DNA of 64,000 nt from Streptomyces phaeoluteigriseus (GTDB taxonomy: Bacteria; Actinomycetota; Actinomycetes; Streptomycetales; Streptomycetaceae). Position 1 is the first letter of the stretch, and every line of letters starts with the position of its first letter. The position numbers and the translations under genes were made by a program. Shown here in pieces: positions 41,859-49,727 of this stretch. The DNA lies in contig NZ_MPOH02000015.1 of assembly GCF_001896135.2 (NCBI RefSeq), positions 1,311,069-1,375,068 on the forward strand, written 5' to 3'. The notes beneath the pieces were generated by a model. The model was not told the DNA's origin and ran no database searches. It saw nothing but the letters and a program-made list of their open reading frames with translations.

Positions 41859-43088
41859 ATGAACGTCCGCCGCAGCGCCGCGGTCCTGGCCGCCACCGCA
41901 GTGATCGGCGCCGCCACGCCCGCCGTGGCCGCGTCCCCGTCGCCGACTCCGTCCGTGGCGATCCCGTCGGGTCTGTACGGCAGCACCGACCCGACGTACG
42001 ACGGCGTCTGGCGCCAGTCGCTCGCGCTGCTCGCCCAGGACACGGCCGGGGTGAGGCCGGCGGCGAAGGCCGTGGACTGGCTCACCGGCCAGCAGTGCGC
42101 GAACGGCTCCTTCGCCGCGTTCCGCGCCGACCCCGCCAAGGCCTGCGACGCCGAGCTGATGGTCGACACCAACAGCACGGCCGCCGCCGTCCAGGCCCTC
42201 GCCGCCCTCGGCGGTCACGATGCCGCGCAGCAGAAGGCCGTCGGCTGGCTGAAGTCCGTGCAGAACGCGGACGGCGGCTGGGGATACGCCCCCGGCGGCG
42301 CCAGCGACACCAACTCGACGTCCGTCGTCGTCGGCGCGCTGGCGGCGGCCGGGGAGAAGCCGGCGGAGGTCGTGAAGGGCGGGAAGTCGCCGTACGACGC
42401 CCTGGTGAAGCTCGCGCTGCCCTGTGCCGCGGGCGGTGCCTTCGCCTACCAGCCCGACAAGCAGGGCAAGCTGGCGGCGAACGCGGACGCGACGGCGGCG
42501 GGTGTCCTCGGCGCGCTCGGCGAGGGCCTGGCCGCCAAGGCCGCGGCGCAGAGCGCTGCCGCCGCCTGCGCCGCCCCCGGCACCCCGCAACAGGCCGCCG
42601 CGAACGGCGCCGCCTACCTGGCGAAGGCCGTCGCCGAGGACGGGTACCTGACCTCCGTGCTCCCCGGCGCCGAGAACCAGCCTGACTACGGCAACACCGC
42701 CGACGCCGTGGTCGCGCTCGCCGCGCAGGGCGGCGCCGAGCAGGCGCGCGAGCCCCTCGCCTGGCTCCAGCGGAACGCCACCGCCTGGGCGAAGCAGAAC
42801 GGCCCCGCCGCCTACGCCCAGCTCGTGCTCGCCGCCCACGCGACGGGTACGGACCCGCGCGCGTTCGGCGGCACGGACCTGGTCGCCGCCCTCAACGCGA
42901 CGGGCCCGGCGCCGCAGTCGGCCGACAAGGCGACCGGCGGCCTCCAGCGGGAGGACGCGGACGAGAAGGACAGGGACGGGAAGGACTCCGACGACGGCTT
43001 CGGCGTCTGGTGGACCGTCGGCGTCTTCCTCGTCGCGGGTATCGGCATCGGCTTCCTGATCAGCGGCCGCAGGAAGCGACAGCCGTGA
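41859..43088 (+). CDS. Secreted alpha/alpha-toroid surface protein, transcobalamin-like context
   Basis: The 409-residue protein has a signal peptide (cleavage after PAVAA, about residue 26), a toroid of helical repeats (VDTNSTAAAVQALAALGGHDAAQQKAVGWLKSVQNADGGWGYAPGG is one unit; DTNSTSVVVGAL another), an acidic linker (EDADEKDRDGKDSDDG) and a C-terminal membrane anchor (GVWWTVGVFLVAGIGIGFLISGRRKRQP). The repeats resemble squalene-cyclase/prenyltransferase folds, the same fold as intrinsic factor and transcobalamin. Being first behind a cobalamin riboswitch, it is probably a cell-surface cobalamin- or cobinamide-capturing protein; this is inference. Its stop overlaps the next start (GTGA). 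Confidence 0.8.
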   Translation: MNVRRSAAVLAATAVIGAATPAVAASPSPTPSVAIPSGLYGSTDPTYDGVWRQSLALLAQDTAGVRPAAKAVDWLTGQQCANGSFAAFRADPAKACDAELMVDTNSTAAAVQALAALGGHDAAQQKAVGWLKSVQNADGGWGYAPGGASDTNSTSVVVGALAAAGEKPAEVVKGGKSPYDALVKLALPCAAGGAFAYQPDKQGKLAANADATAAGVLGALGEGLAAKAAAQSAAAACAAPGTPQQAAANGAAYLAKAVAEDGYLTSVLPGAENQPDYGNTADAVVALAAQGGAEQAREPLAWLQRNATAWAKQNGPAAYAQLVLAAHATGTDPRAFGGTDLVAALNATGPAPQSADKATGGLQREDADEKDRDGKDSDDGFGVWWTVGVFLVAGIGIGFLISGRRKRQP

Positions 43089-43741
43089 TACGCCGCCTCG
43101 CCGCCCTGCTCGTCGCCGTGCTGTTCCTGGGGCTGGCCGCCACCGGCCCGGCCCAGGCCGCCGGTTACCGCTACTGGTCGTTCTGGGACCGCGACGGCGA
43201 CAGCTGGGTCTACGCCACCGAGGGTCCCTCGACGGCCCGCCCCGCCGACGGCGCCGTCCAGGGTTTCCGCTTCGCGGTCAGCGAGGACTCGCAGGACGCC
43301 TCGCAGCCGCGCGGTGCGGCCTCGTTCGAGGCGATCTGCGCGCGGACCCCGGCGCGGGACGGCATGAAGCGGGTCGCCCTGGTCGTCGACTTCGGCACCC
43401 CGTCGGACGCGCCGTCCGGCGAGACCCCGCCCGCCGCGCGCACGGCCTGCGCCCGCGTCCACCAGGGCGCGACCACGGCGGAGGCCCTCGCCGCCACCAC
43501 CAAGCCCCTGCGCTACGACACGAACGCCCTCCTGTGCGCGATCGCCGGCTACCCGAAGTCGGGCTGCGGAGACCAGGTGACGACCGGCGGGGACGAGGCC
43601 TCCGCCGAGCCCTCCGCGTCGTCGACGGCCTCGGCCGACGACGACGGCGGCCCGTCGGTCGGGGTGTACGCGGGCGGTGCGCTGATCGCCGCCCTGGCAG
43701 CGGCGGCGGTGTGGCAGGCCCGGCGGCGCGGGAATGTCTGA
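43085..43741 (+). CDS. SCO2322-family secreted membrane-anchored protein
   Basis: The 218-residue protein has a signal peptide (LAALLVAVLFLGLAATGPAQAA), an outer domain with SFWDRDGDSWVYATEGPS and two paired-Cys regions, a Ser/Glu-rich stalk and a C-terminal anchor (VGVYAGGALIAALAAAAVWQARRRGNV). This family accompanies the toroid protein and ECF transporter in Streptomyces. It may help present the ligand. It overlaps the neighbours by four bases at the start and eight bases at the end, so translation is coupled. Confidence 0.8.
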   Translation: MIRRLAALLVAVLFLGLAATGPAQAAGYRYWSFWDRDGDSWVYATEGPSTARPADGAVQGFRFAVSEDSQDASQPRGAASFEAICARTPARDGMKRVALVVDFGTPSDAPSGETPPAARTACARVHQGATTAEALAATTKPLRYDTNALLCAIAGYPKSGCGDQVTTGGDEASAEPSASSTASADDDGGPSVGVYAGGALIAALAAAAVWQARRRGNV

Positions 43742-44930
43742 GGGCACCCGCCCCGGCACCAGCGGCACCCGCCCCGCCAAGAGCGGCTCCCGTCCCACCG
43801 AGCGCGCCACCCGGCCGTCGCGGGCCCTGGCGGCCGTCCCCCACCTCCACCCCGGTGCCTGGTGGTTGTGGGCGCTGGGGCTCGGCACCGCCGCGACCCG
43901 CACGACCAACCCCCTCCTCCTCGCCCTCCTCCTCGTCACCTCCGCCTACGTCGTCCTCACCTGCCGCCCCGACACCCCCTGGTCCCGCTCCTACTCCGCC
44001 TTCCTCCACCTCGCCCTCGCCGTGCTCCTCGTCCGCCTGTTCTTCGTCGTCGTCCTCGGCTCCCCCGTCCCCGGCTCGCACGTGATCGTGACGCTCCCCG
44101 AAGTCCCGCTCCCCGGCTGGGCGCAGGGCATCCGGCTGGGCGGCAGGGTGACCGCCGAGGGTGTCGTCTTCGCGCTGTACGACGGTCTGCGCCTGGCCAC
44201 CCTGCTCGTCTGCGTCGGCGCCGCGAACGCCCTCGCGAGCCCCTCCCGCCTCCTGAAGTCGCTCCCCGGCGCCCTGTACGAGGCGGGGGTCGCCGTCGTC
44301 GTGGCACTGACCTTCGCGCCGCATCTCATCGCCGATGTGCACCGCCTGCGTGCCGCCCGCCGGCTGCGCGGGCGCCCGGACAGGGGCCTGCGCGGCCTGT
44401 TGCAGGTGGCCCTCCCGGTCCTGGAGGGCGCTCTGGAGCGCTCCGTCGCCCTCGCCGCCGCGATGGACGCCCGCGGCTACGGCCGTACCGCCGACGTCCC
44501 GGCCCGCGTCCGCCGTACGACGACCGCGCTCACCCTGGGCGGTCTGCTCGGCGTCTGCGCGGGGACGTACGGCCTGCTCACCGCGGCGGGAGGCACGTAC
44601 GGGCTGCCGGTGCTCCTGGCCGGGGTGGTCGCCGCGCTGGCCGGGCTGCGGCTGGGCGGGCGCCGCTCCCCGCGCACCCGCTACCGCCCGGACCGCTGGA
44701 CCCCGCGCGCCTGTCTGGTCGCCGGGTCGGGTGTGGCGGTCGCCGCCCTGATGACGCTCGCCGGCTCCGCCGACCCGGAGGCCCTGCAGCCCGGCGTGAT
44801 CCCCCTGACCGCGCCCACGCTCCCCCTCTGGCCCGCCGCGGCCGTACTCCTCGGCCTCCTGCCCGCCCTGCTCCCTGCCCCGCTCCCCGCTCGGCTCCCT
44901 GTTCCGCTCCCGAAGGAGCCGTCGTCGTGA
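43734..44930 (+). CDS. ECF transporter T component (CbiQ-type)
   Basis: The 398-residue membrane protein is the energy-coupling transmembrane subunit. After an Arg/Thr-rich N terminus it has 6-8 spans. The coupling helix carries the two short Ala-Arg-Gly motifs: RRLRGRPDRG and MDARGYGR. These bind the grooves of the ATPases. It is longer than usual because of extra C-terminal spans. It sits between the SCO2322-type gene and the ATPase gene, with overlapping stops and starts. Confidence 0.85.
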   Translation: MSEGTRPGTSGTRPAKSGSRPTERATRPSRALAAVPHLHPGAWWLWALGLGTAATRTTNPLLLALLLVTSAYVVLTCRPDTPWSRSYSAFLHLALAVLLVRLFFVVVLGSPVPGSHVIVTLPEVPLPGWAQGIRLGGRVTAEGVVFALYDGLRLATLLVCVGAANALASPSRLLKSLPGALYEAGVAVVVALTFAPHLIADVHRLRAARRLRGRPDRGLRGLLQVALPVLEGALERSVALAAAMDARGYGRTADVPARVRRTTTALTLGGLLGVCAGTYGLLTAAGGTYGLPVLLAGVVAALAGLRLGGRRSPRTRYRPDRWTPRACLVAGSGVAVAALMTLAGSADPEALQPGVIPLTAPTLPLWPAAAVLLGLLPALLPAPLPARLPVPLPKEPSS

Positions 44931-46600
44931 TCCGTTTCGAGAACGTCTCCGTGACGTACGACGGCTGCTCCGAAGCCACCGTCCAGGGCGTCGACTTCGC
45001 GATCCCGGAGGGTGAACTTGTGCTGCTCGCCGGTCCGTCCGGCGTCGGCAAGTCGACGCTGCTCGGCACGGTCGGCGGTCTCGTCCCGCACTTCACGGGC
45101 GGCACCCTGCGCGGCCGGGTGACGGTCGCGGGCCGCGACACCCGCACCCACAAGCCGCGTGAACTCGCCGACGTGGTCGGGACGGTGGGCCAGGACCCGC
45201 TGTCGCACTTCGTCACGGACACCGTCGAGGAGGAACTCGCCTACGGCATGGAGTCGTTGGGCCTGCCCCCGGCGGTGATGCGGCGCCGCGTGGAGGAGAC
45301 CCTCGACCTGCTGGGCCTGGCCGGCCTGCGCGACCGTCCGATCGCCACGCTCTCCGGCGGTCAGCGGCAGCGCGTCGCGATCGGCTCGGTCCTCACTCCG
45401 CACCCCCGCGTCCTGGTCCTGGACGAGCCGACCTCCGCGCTCGACCCGGCCGCCGCCGAGGAGGTCCTCGCCGTCCTCCTCCGCCTGGTCCACGACCTCG
45501 GTACGACCGTCCTGCTCGCGGAACACCGCCTGGAACGCGTCCTCCAGTACGCCGACCAGGTCGCCCTCCTGCCCGCGCCGGGCGCCGCCCCGGTGCTGGG
45601 GACCCCGGCCGAGATCATGGCCGTCTCGCCGGTGTGTCCCCCGGTGGTGGACCTGGGCCGGCTGGCGGGCTGGTCCCCGCTGCCGCTGACCGTCCGCGAC
45701 GCCCGGCGCCGAGCCGGTGACCTGCGGGAGCGGCTCGCCGGGCGGGAGCCGGAGCGGACGCCGCCCGCCACCGTCGAGCCACCGGCGCCGCGCCTGCCGC
45801 TCCCTCGACGGCGTGGCCGACGCGCCGCACCCGCCGCGGCCGCGTCCGCGCCCCCGGCCGAGGTCCGCGCCCTCGCCGTACGCCGCGCGCGGGTCCAGGC
45901 GCTGCGGGACGTCGACCTCACGGTGTCCCCCGGCGAGACCATCGCCCTCATGGGCCGCAACGGCGCCGGGAAGTCCACGCTGCTCAACACCCTCGTGGGC
46001 CTGGTCGAGCCGTCCTCCGGCACGGTCCGGGTGGGCGGCACGGTCCCGCACCGCACCTCGCCCCGCGACCTCGTCCGCCGGGTCGGCCTCGTCCCGCAGG
46101 AGCCACGCGACCTGCTGTACGCCGACACCGTCGCCGCCGAGTGCGCGGCCGCCGACCGGGACGCGCGGGCCGCCCCCGGCACCTGCCGCGCCCTGGTCAC
46201 CGGCCTGCTCCCCGGCATCAGCGACGACACCCACCCCCGCGACCTGTCCGAGGGCCAGCGCCTGACCCTGGCGCTGGCGATCGTCCTGGCGGCCCGCCCG
46301 CCGTTGCTCCTCCTCGACGAGCCGACCCGCGGTCTGGACTACGCGGCGAAGACCCGCCTGGTCGTCGTCCTGCGTGAGCTGGCCGCCGCCGGGCACGCGA
46401 TCGTGCTGGCCACGCACGACGTGGAACTGGCGGCGGAGCTGTCCCACCGGGTCGTCCTGCTCGCCGAGGGCGAGGTGATCGCGGACGGTCCGACGGCCGA
46501 GGTGATCGTCTCCTCCCCGTCCTTCGCCCCGCAGGTGACGAAGATCCTCGCCCCGCAGAAGTGGCTGACCGTCGCGCAGGTACGGGAGGCCCTGCGGTGA
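44927..46600 (+). CDS. ECF transporter dual ATPase (two ABC domains fused)
   Basis: The 557-residue protein contains two ABC ATPase domains. First: Walker A GPSGVGKST, signature LSGGQRQRVA, Walker B VLVLDEPTSALDP. Second: Walker A GRNGAGKST, signature LSEGQRLTLALA, Walker B LLLLDEPTRGLDY. The second signature differs from LSGGQ at the third position (LSEGQ), common in the second half of such fusions. A Pro/Arg-rich linker joins the domains. It powers uptake with the T and S components. GTG 44927 overlaps the previous stop. Confidence 0.9.
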   Translation: MIRFENVSVTYDGCSEATVQGVDFAIPEGELVLLAGPSGVGKSTLLGTVGGLVPHFTGGTLRGRVTVAGRDTRTHKPRELADVVGTVGQDPLSHFVTDTVEEELAYGMESLGLPPAVMRRRVEETLDLLGLAGLRDRPIATLSGGQRQRVAIGSVLTPHPRVLVLDEPTSALDPAAAEEVLAVLLRLVHDLGTTVLLAEHRLERVLQYADQVALLPAPGAAPVLGTPAEIMAVSPVCPPVVDLGRLAGWSPLPLTVRDARRRAGDLRERLAGREPERTPPATVEPPAPRLPLPRRRGRRAAPAAAASAPPAEVRALAVRRARVQALRDVDLTVSPGETIALMGRNGAGKSTLLNTLVGLVEPSSGTVRVGGTVPHRTSPRDLVRRVGLVPQEPRDLLYADTVAAECAAADRDARAAPGTCRALVTGLLPGISDDTHPRDLSEGQRLTLALAIVLAARPPLLLLDEPTRGLDYAAKTRLVVVLRELAAAGHAIVLATHDVELAAELSHRVVLLAEGEVIADGPTAEVIVSSPSFAPQVTKILAPQKWLTVAQVREALR

Positions 46601-47415
46601 GCCGGACCCGGCAGGCGCGGGCCGTGCGGCTCGGCCCGCGTTCCGTCGCCGCGCTCGGGCTCGTCAGCGCGGTCGGTGTGGTCGCCTTCGGCTGGCCGTT
46701 CCTGGCCCCGCCCGCCTCGACGCTGAACGCGCACGCGCAGGACGCCCCCTGGCTCTTCGCGGGCCTGCTGGTGCTGCTGGTCGCCGTCGTCGCGGCGACG
46801 ATCTCGGAGTCGGGCCTCGGCGCGAAGGCGGTCGCCATGCTCGGCGTGCTGGCGGCGACCGGTGCCGCCCTGCGCCCGATCGGGGCCGGTACGGCGGGCA
46901 TCGAGCCGATGTTCTTCCTGATGGTGCTCAGCGGCCGGGTGCTCGGCCCCGGCTTCGGCTTCGTCCTGGGCTCGGTCACGATGTTCGCGTCCGCCCTGCT
47001 CACGGGCGGGGTGGGCCCGTGGATGCCGTTCCAGATGCTGTCGATGGGCTGGTTCACGATGGGCGCGGGCCTGCTGCCGGGTCCGGACCGGCTGCGCGGC
47101 CGGGGCGAGCTGTGCCTGCTCGCGGTCTACGGCTTCCTGGCCGCCTTCGCCTACGGCACGGCGATGAACATGGCGGGCTGGCCCTTCCTGGGCGAGTTGG
47201 CCTCGCGCGTCTCCTTCGATCCGGACGGGGCCGTGGCGGAGAACCTGGCCCGCTTCCTCGCGTACTGCGCGGCCACCTCCCTCGGCTGGGACCTGGGCCG
47301 GGCCGTCGTCACCGTCGTCCTGACCCTGACGCTGGGTCCGGCCGTGCTCAGGGCGCTACGCAGAGCCACCCGGCGCGCGGCCTTCGAGACCGCGGTCACA
47401 TTCGAGGACCGTTGA
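46597..47415 (+). CDS. ECF transporter substrate-binding (S) component
   Basis: The 272-residue membrane protein has about six spans with the S-component pattern: SVAALGLVSAVGVVAFGWPFL, LLVLLVAVVAATI, FFLMVLSGRVLGPGFGFVLGSVTMFASALLTGGVGPWMPFQMLSMGWFTMGAGLLP. The glycine-rich AxxxA-type first helix contacts the T component. By its riboswitch it most likely imports cobalamin or a precursor. GTG 46597 overlaps the ATPase stop. It is the last gene of the operon. Confidence 0.85.
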   Translation: MSRTRQARAVRLGPRSVAALGLVSAVGVVAFGWPFLAPPASTLNAHAQDAPWLFAGLLVLLVAVVAATISESGLGAKAVAMLGVLAATGAALRPIGAGTAGIEPMFFLMVLSGRVLGPGFGFVLGSVTMFASALLTGGVGPWMPFQMLSMGWFTMGAGLLPGPDRLRGRGELCLLAVYGFLAAFAYGTAMNMAGWPFLGELASRVSFDPDGAVAENLARFLAYCAATSLGWDLGRAVVTVVLTLTLGPAVLRALRRATRRAAFETAVTFEDR

Positions 47416-47567
47416 TCGGTGAAGCACCCCACATGACCCACATCACCTACGATCCACCCTAGTGGTGCATTTCGGACGCCAAGTCTCCGCAGAACACCCT
47501 CTGACCTGCACACTGAGAGCCGGGTCACACGAACGACCTTCGCCCCACATGCGGCCACAACTAGTAA

Positions 47568-47589
47568 AAGGGGTCATTGCGGACCCCTT
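47568..47589. terminator. Hairpin after the ECF operon
   Basis: AAGGGGTC and GACCCCTT form a perfect 8-bp stem around ATTGCG, 152 bp past the last ECF gene. Being rich in A before and C/T after, it could end transcription from the left or fold in the leader of the next gene. Confidence 0.5.
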
Positions 47590-47677
47590 CCGAGCCTGCT
47601 TCTCTGGATGACGTCGCACAGGGCCGACAGACCCCCCGGGTCCCGGCCCCGACGCATGCAAGCCCCCCGCCGCACAC

Positions 47678-47703
47678 CACGCGGTGCGGCCACGCACCGC
47701 GTG
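47678..47703 (+). promoter_or_regulatory. Leader hairpin before the transglycosylase gene
   Basis: CACGCGGTGCG and CGCACCGCGTG form a perfect 11-bp stem with loop GCCA, ending 49 bp before the GTG at 47753. It may be an attenuator or mRNA stabiliser. I do not see the signature of the cyclic di-AMP riboswitch that precedes many such genes. The rest of 47416-47752 holds nothing I can support beyond the hairpins. Confidence 0.5.
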
Positions 47704-47752
47704 ACTCCGGCATGCACCGCGACGCCCCTGTCCCCGAAGGAAAAGGTTCTCC

Positions 47753-48169
47753 GTGTCCGTCTCCGTCATCCGCCGCATCGCCTCCCCGAAGAAGGCCCTC
47801 ACCGCCGCCGCCCTGGCCGCCGCGACCGCCGGCATGGCGCTGTCCGCGGCCCCCGCCCAGGCCTCGACCGTGACCTCCGCCTCCCAGGCCAAGGCGATCG
47901 CGCACAAGATGATCCCGGACGCCGCGCAGTTCAACGCGTTCAGCAAGATCGTGGAGCACGAGAGCGGCTGGGATGTCGACGCCACCAACGCCTCGTCCGG
48001 CGCCTACGGCCTGGTCCAGGCTCTGCCGGGCAACAAGATGGCCTCGGCCGGCTCCGACTGGAAGACCAACCCCAAGACCCAGATCGAGTGGGGTCTGGAC
48101 TACATGAACTCCCGTTACGGCAGCCCGGCCGGCGCGTGGGCCTTCTGGCAGGCCAACGGCTGGTACTGA
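47753..48169 (+). CDS. Secreted lytic transglycosylase-like (SLT) protein
   Basis: The 138-residue protein has a signal peptide (RIASPKKALTAAALAAATAGMALSAAPAQA) and a compact SLT-type domain: FSKIVEHESGWDVDATNASSGAYGLVQALPGNKM, with the catalytic Glu in HESGW and the conserved GAYGL(V/M)Q. It ends FWQANGWY. It probably cleaves peptidoglycan outside the cell and resembles small secreted resuscitation-type proteins. AAGGAAAAGG precedes GTG 47753. A strong bidirectional terminator follows. Confidence 0.88.
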   Translation: MSVSVIRRIASPKKALTAAALAAATAGMALSAAPAQASTVTSASQAKAIAHKMIPDAAQFNAFSKIVEHESGWDVDATNASSGAYGLVQALPGNKMASAGSDWKTNPKTQIEWGLDYMNSRYGSPAGAWAFWQANGWY

Positions 48170-48208
48170 GCCGGACCCCAGGGCTCCCGGGCCCACCACC
48201 CCCCGCAC

Positions 48209-48254
48209 GCGTGAGGCGGCGGCCACCCGATCCCCGGGGGCCGCCGCCTCACGC
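48209..48254. terminator. Bidirectional terminator
   Basis: GCGTGAGGCGGCGGCC (48209-48224) pairs perfectly over 16 bp with 48239-48254. It stands between the convergent transglycosylase and P450 genes. Confidence 0.8.
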
Positions 48255-48285
48255 CTGTTCCGACGCGGTTCTCCGCGTGCCCGCG

Positions 48286-49524
48286 TCACTCACCGGCGCT
48301 GACCCGCAGCTCCTTCACCCCGTTGATCCACGCGGACCGCAGCCGCCGCGGGTCCTCGACGAGCCGCATCCGTGGCATCGCGTCGGCGAGGGCGTTGAAG
48401 ATGAGGTCGATCTCCAGCACCGCGAGGGACTTGCCGAGGCAGAAGTGCGGCCCGCCGCCACCGAAGCCAAGGTGGGGATTGGGGTCCCGGGTGACGTCGA
48501 ACTCGTCGGGCCGGTCGAACACCTCGGGGTCGTGGTTGGCGGAGGCGTAGAACAGGCCGACCCGGTCCCCCTTCCTGATCGTCTTCCCGCCCAGCTCGGT
48601 GTCCTGCGTGGCGGTCCGCTGGAAGGCGGCCACGGGCGCGGCCCAGCGCACGATCTCCTCGGCGGCGGTCGCGGGCCGCTCCCGCTTGTACAGCTCCCAC
48701 TGCTCGGGGTGGGTGAGGAAGGCGTGCATGCCGTGGGTGATGGCGTTGCGGGTGGTCTCGTTGCCGGCCACGGCCAGCATGAGCACGAAGAACCCGAACT
48801 CGTCCGAGTTCAGGTTCCCCTCGTCCTCGGCGGCTACCAGCGTGGAGACGATGTCGCGGGCCGGGCAGCGCTTGCGCTCCGCGGCCATGCTCATGGCGTA
48901 CGCGATGATCTCGGCGGCGGACCGGGCGCCGACCTCCTCGGTGACGGCGTACTCGGGGTCGTCGTAGGCGATCATCTTGTTGGACCAGTCGAAGATCCTG
49001 GTCCGGTCGTCCTGGGGTATGCCGATCAGCTCGGCGATGGCCTGGAGGGGCAGTTCGCAGGCGACCGAGGTGACGAAGTCGAAGGGCCCGTCGAGCGCGC
49101 GGGCCTCGGCGACGATGGCGGTGGCCCGCTCCCGCAGCCGCTGCTCCAGCGCCCGGATGGACCGGGGGGTGAACCCCCGCTGCACGATCTGCCGCACCCG
49201 CGTGTGCTCCGGCGGGTCCATGTTCAGCAGGATGAGCCGCTGCGCGTCGATGGAGTCGCGGGCGATGTGTTCGTTGAAGCGGATGATCGCGGTGTTGAGG
49301 GTGGAGGAGAAGATCTCGGGGTGGGTCGAGACGTACCGGACGTCGGCGTGCCGGGTCACCGCCCAGTAGCCCTCGTCCTCGAAGCCGGCCACGTTCCGCG
49401 ACTGCGGGATCCAGCGGACCGGTTCGGCCAGCCGCAGCTCGGCGAACTCCGGGAGCGGCACACGGTGTTGCAGCAGGTCGGGGTCGGTGAAGTCGAACCC
49501 GTCGGGAAGCGCCGGACAGGGCAT
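48286..49524 (-). CDS. Cytochrome P450, CYP125-like
   Basis: The 412-residue P450 has the I-helix motif AGNETTRNAI, the ExxR pair in the K helix (AAEEIVRWAAP), and the heme loop FGGGGPHFCLGKSLA with the Cys ligand at about 362. The N terminus (PCPALPDGFDFTDPDLL) matches the CYP125 group, steroid C26/C27 hydroxylases (from memory). Placed divergently from a FadA5-like thiolase, as in Mycobacterium tuberculosis where cyp125 and fadA5 are neighbours, and with a KstR-like palindrome and a CTGACG palindrome between. The ferredoxin at 24611 could supply electrons. Confidence 0.88.
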   Translation of the reverse strand: MPCPALPDGFDFTDPDLLQHRVPLPEFAELRLAEPVRWIPQSRNVAGFEDEGYWAVTRHADVRYVSTHPEIFSSTLNTAIIRFNEHIARDSIDAQRLILLNMDPPEHTRVRQIVQRGFTPRSIRALEQRLRERATAIVAEARALDGPFDFVTSVACELPLQAIAELIGIPQDDRTRIFDWSNKMIAYDDPEYAVTEEVGARSAAEIIAYAMSMAAERKRCPARDIVSTLVAAEDEGNLNSDEFGFFVLMLAVAGNETTRNAITHGMHAFLTHPEQWELYKRERPATAAEEIVRWAAPVAAFQRTATQDTELGGKTIRKGDRVGLFYASANHDPEVFDRPDEFDVTRDPNPHLGFGGGGPHFCLGKSLAVLEIDLIFNALADAMPRMRLVEDPRRLRSAWINGVKELRVSAGE

Positions 49525-49552
49525 GGGCAGCTCCAGCCAGAAGGCAGCTTTT

Positions 49553-49567
49553 CTGACGGTTCATCAG
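49553..49567. promoter_or_regulatory. CTGACG-type palindrome upstream of the P450
   Basis: CTGACGGTTCATCAG differs from the 7417 copy at one base and is flanked by TT and AA, extending the arms to TTCTGA/TCAGAA. It lies 29 bp before the P450 start. Confidence 0.6.
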
Positions 49568-49647
49568 AAACAGGTTCCGGTGAAGGTAGTTCAGGCACCC
49601 GAAGGCTGCAAGACCCTTGCGGTGACGCACATCACGTCATCAGACTG

Positions 49648-49673
49648 CTCAACAGAACTAGTACATGTTCTAG
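49648..49673. promoter_or_regulatory. KstR-like long palindrome, P450/thiolase spacer
   Basis: CAGAACTAG-N8-CTAGTTCTG is a perfect inverted repeat. Inside it, TAGTACATGTTCTA fits the KstR consensus with one mismatch. It lies 55 bp before the thiolase start and about 124 bp from the P450 start, so it can serve both genes. Confidence 0.75.
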
Positions 49674-49727
49674 TTCTGTAGTGCCGTACGTCCGGAGGAG
49701 AGCCGCCCCCCGAGAGGATCCGCACCC

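Noticed and set aside
47416..47752. A cyclic di-AMP riboswitch ahead of the transglycosylase gene
   Set aside because: Hairpins are present but not the conserved ydaO-type sequence.
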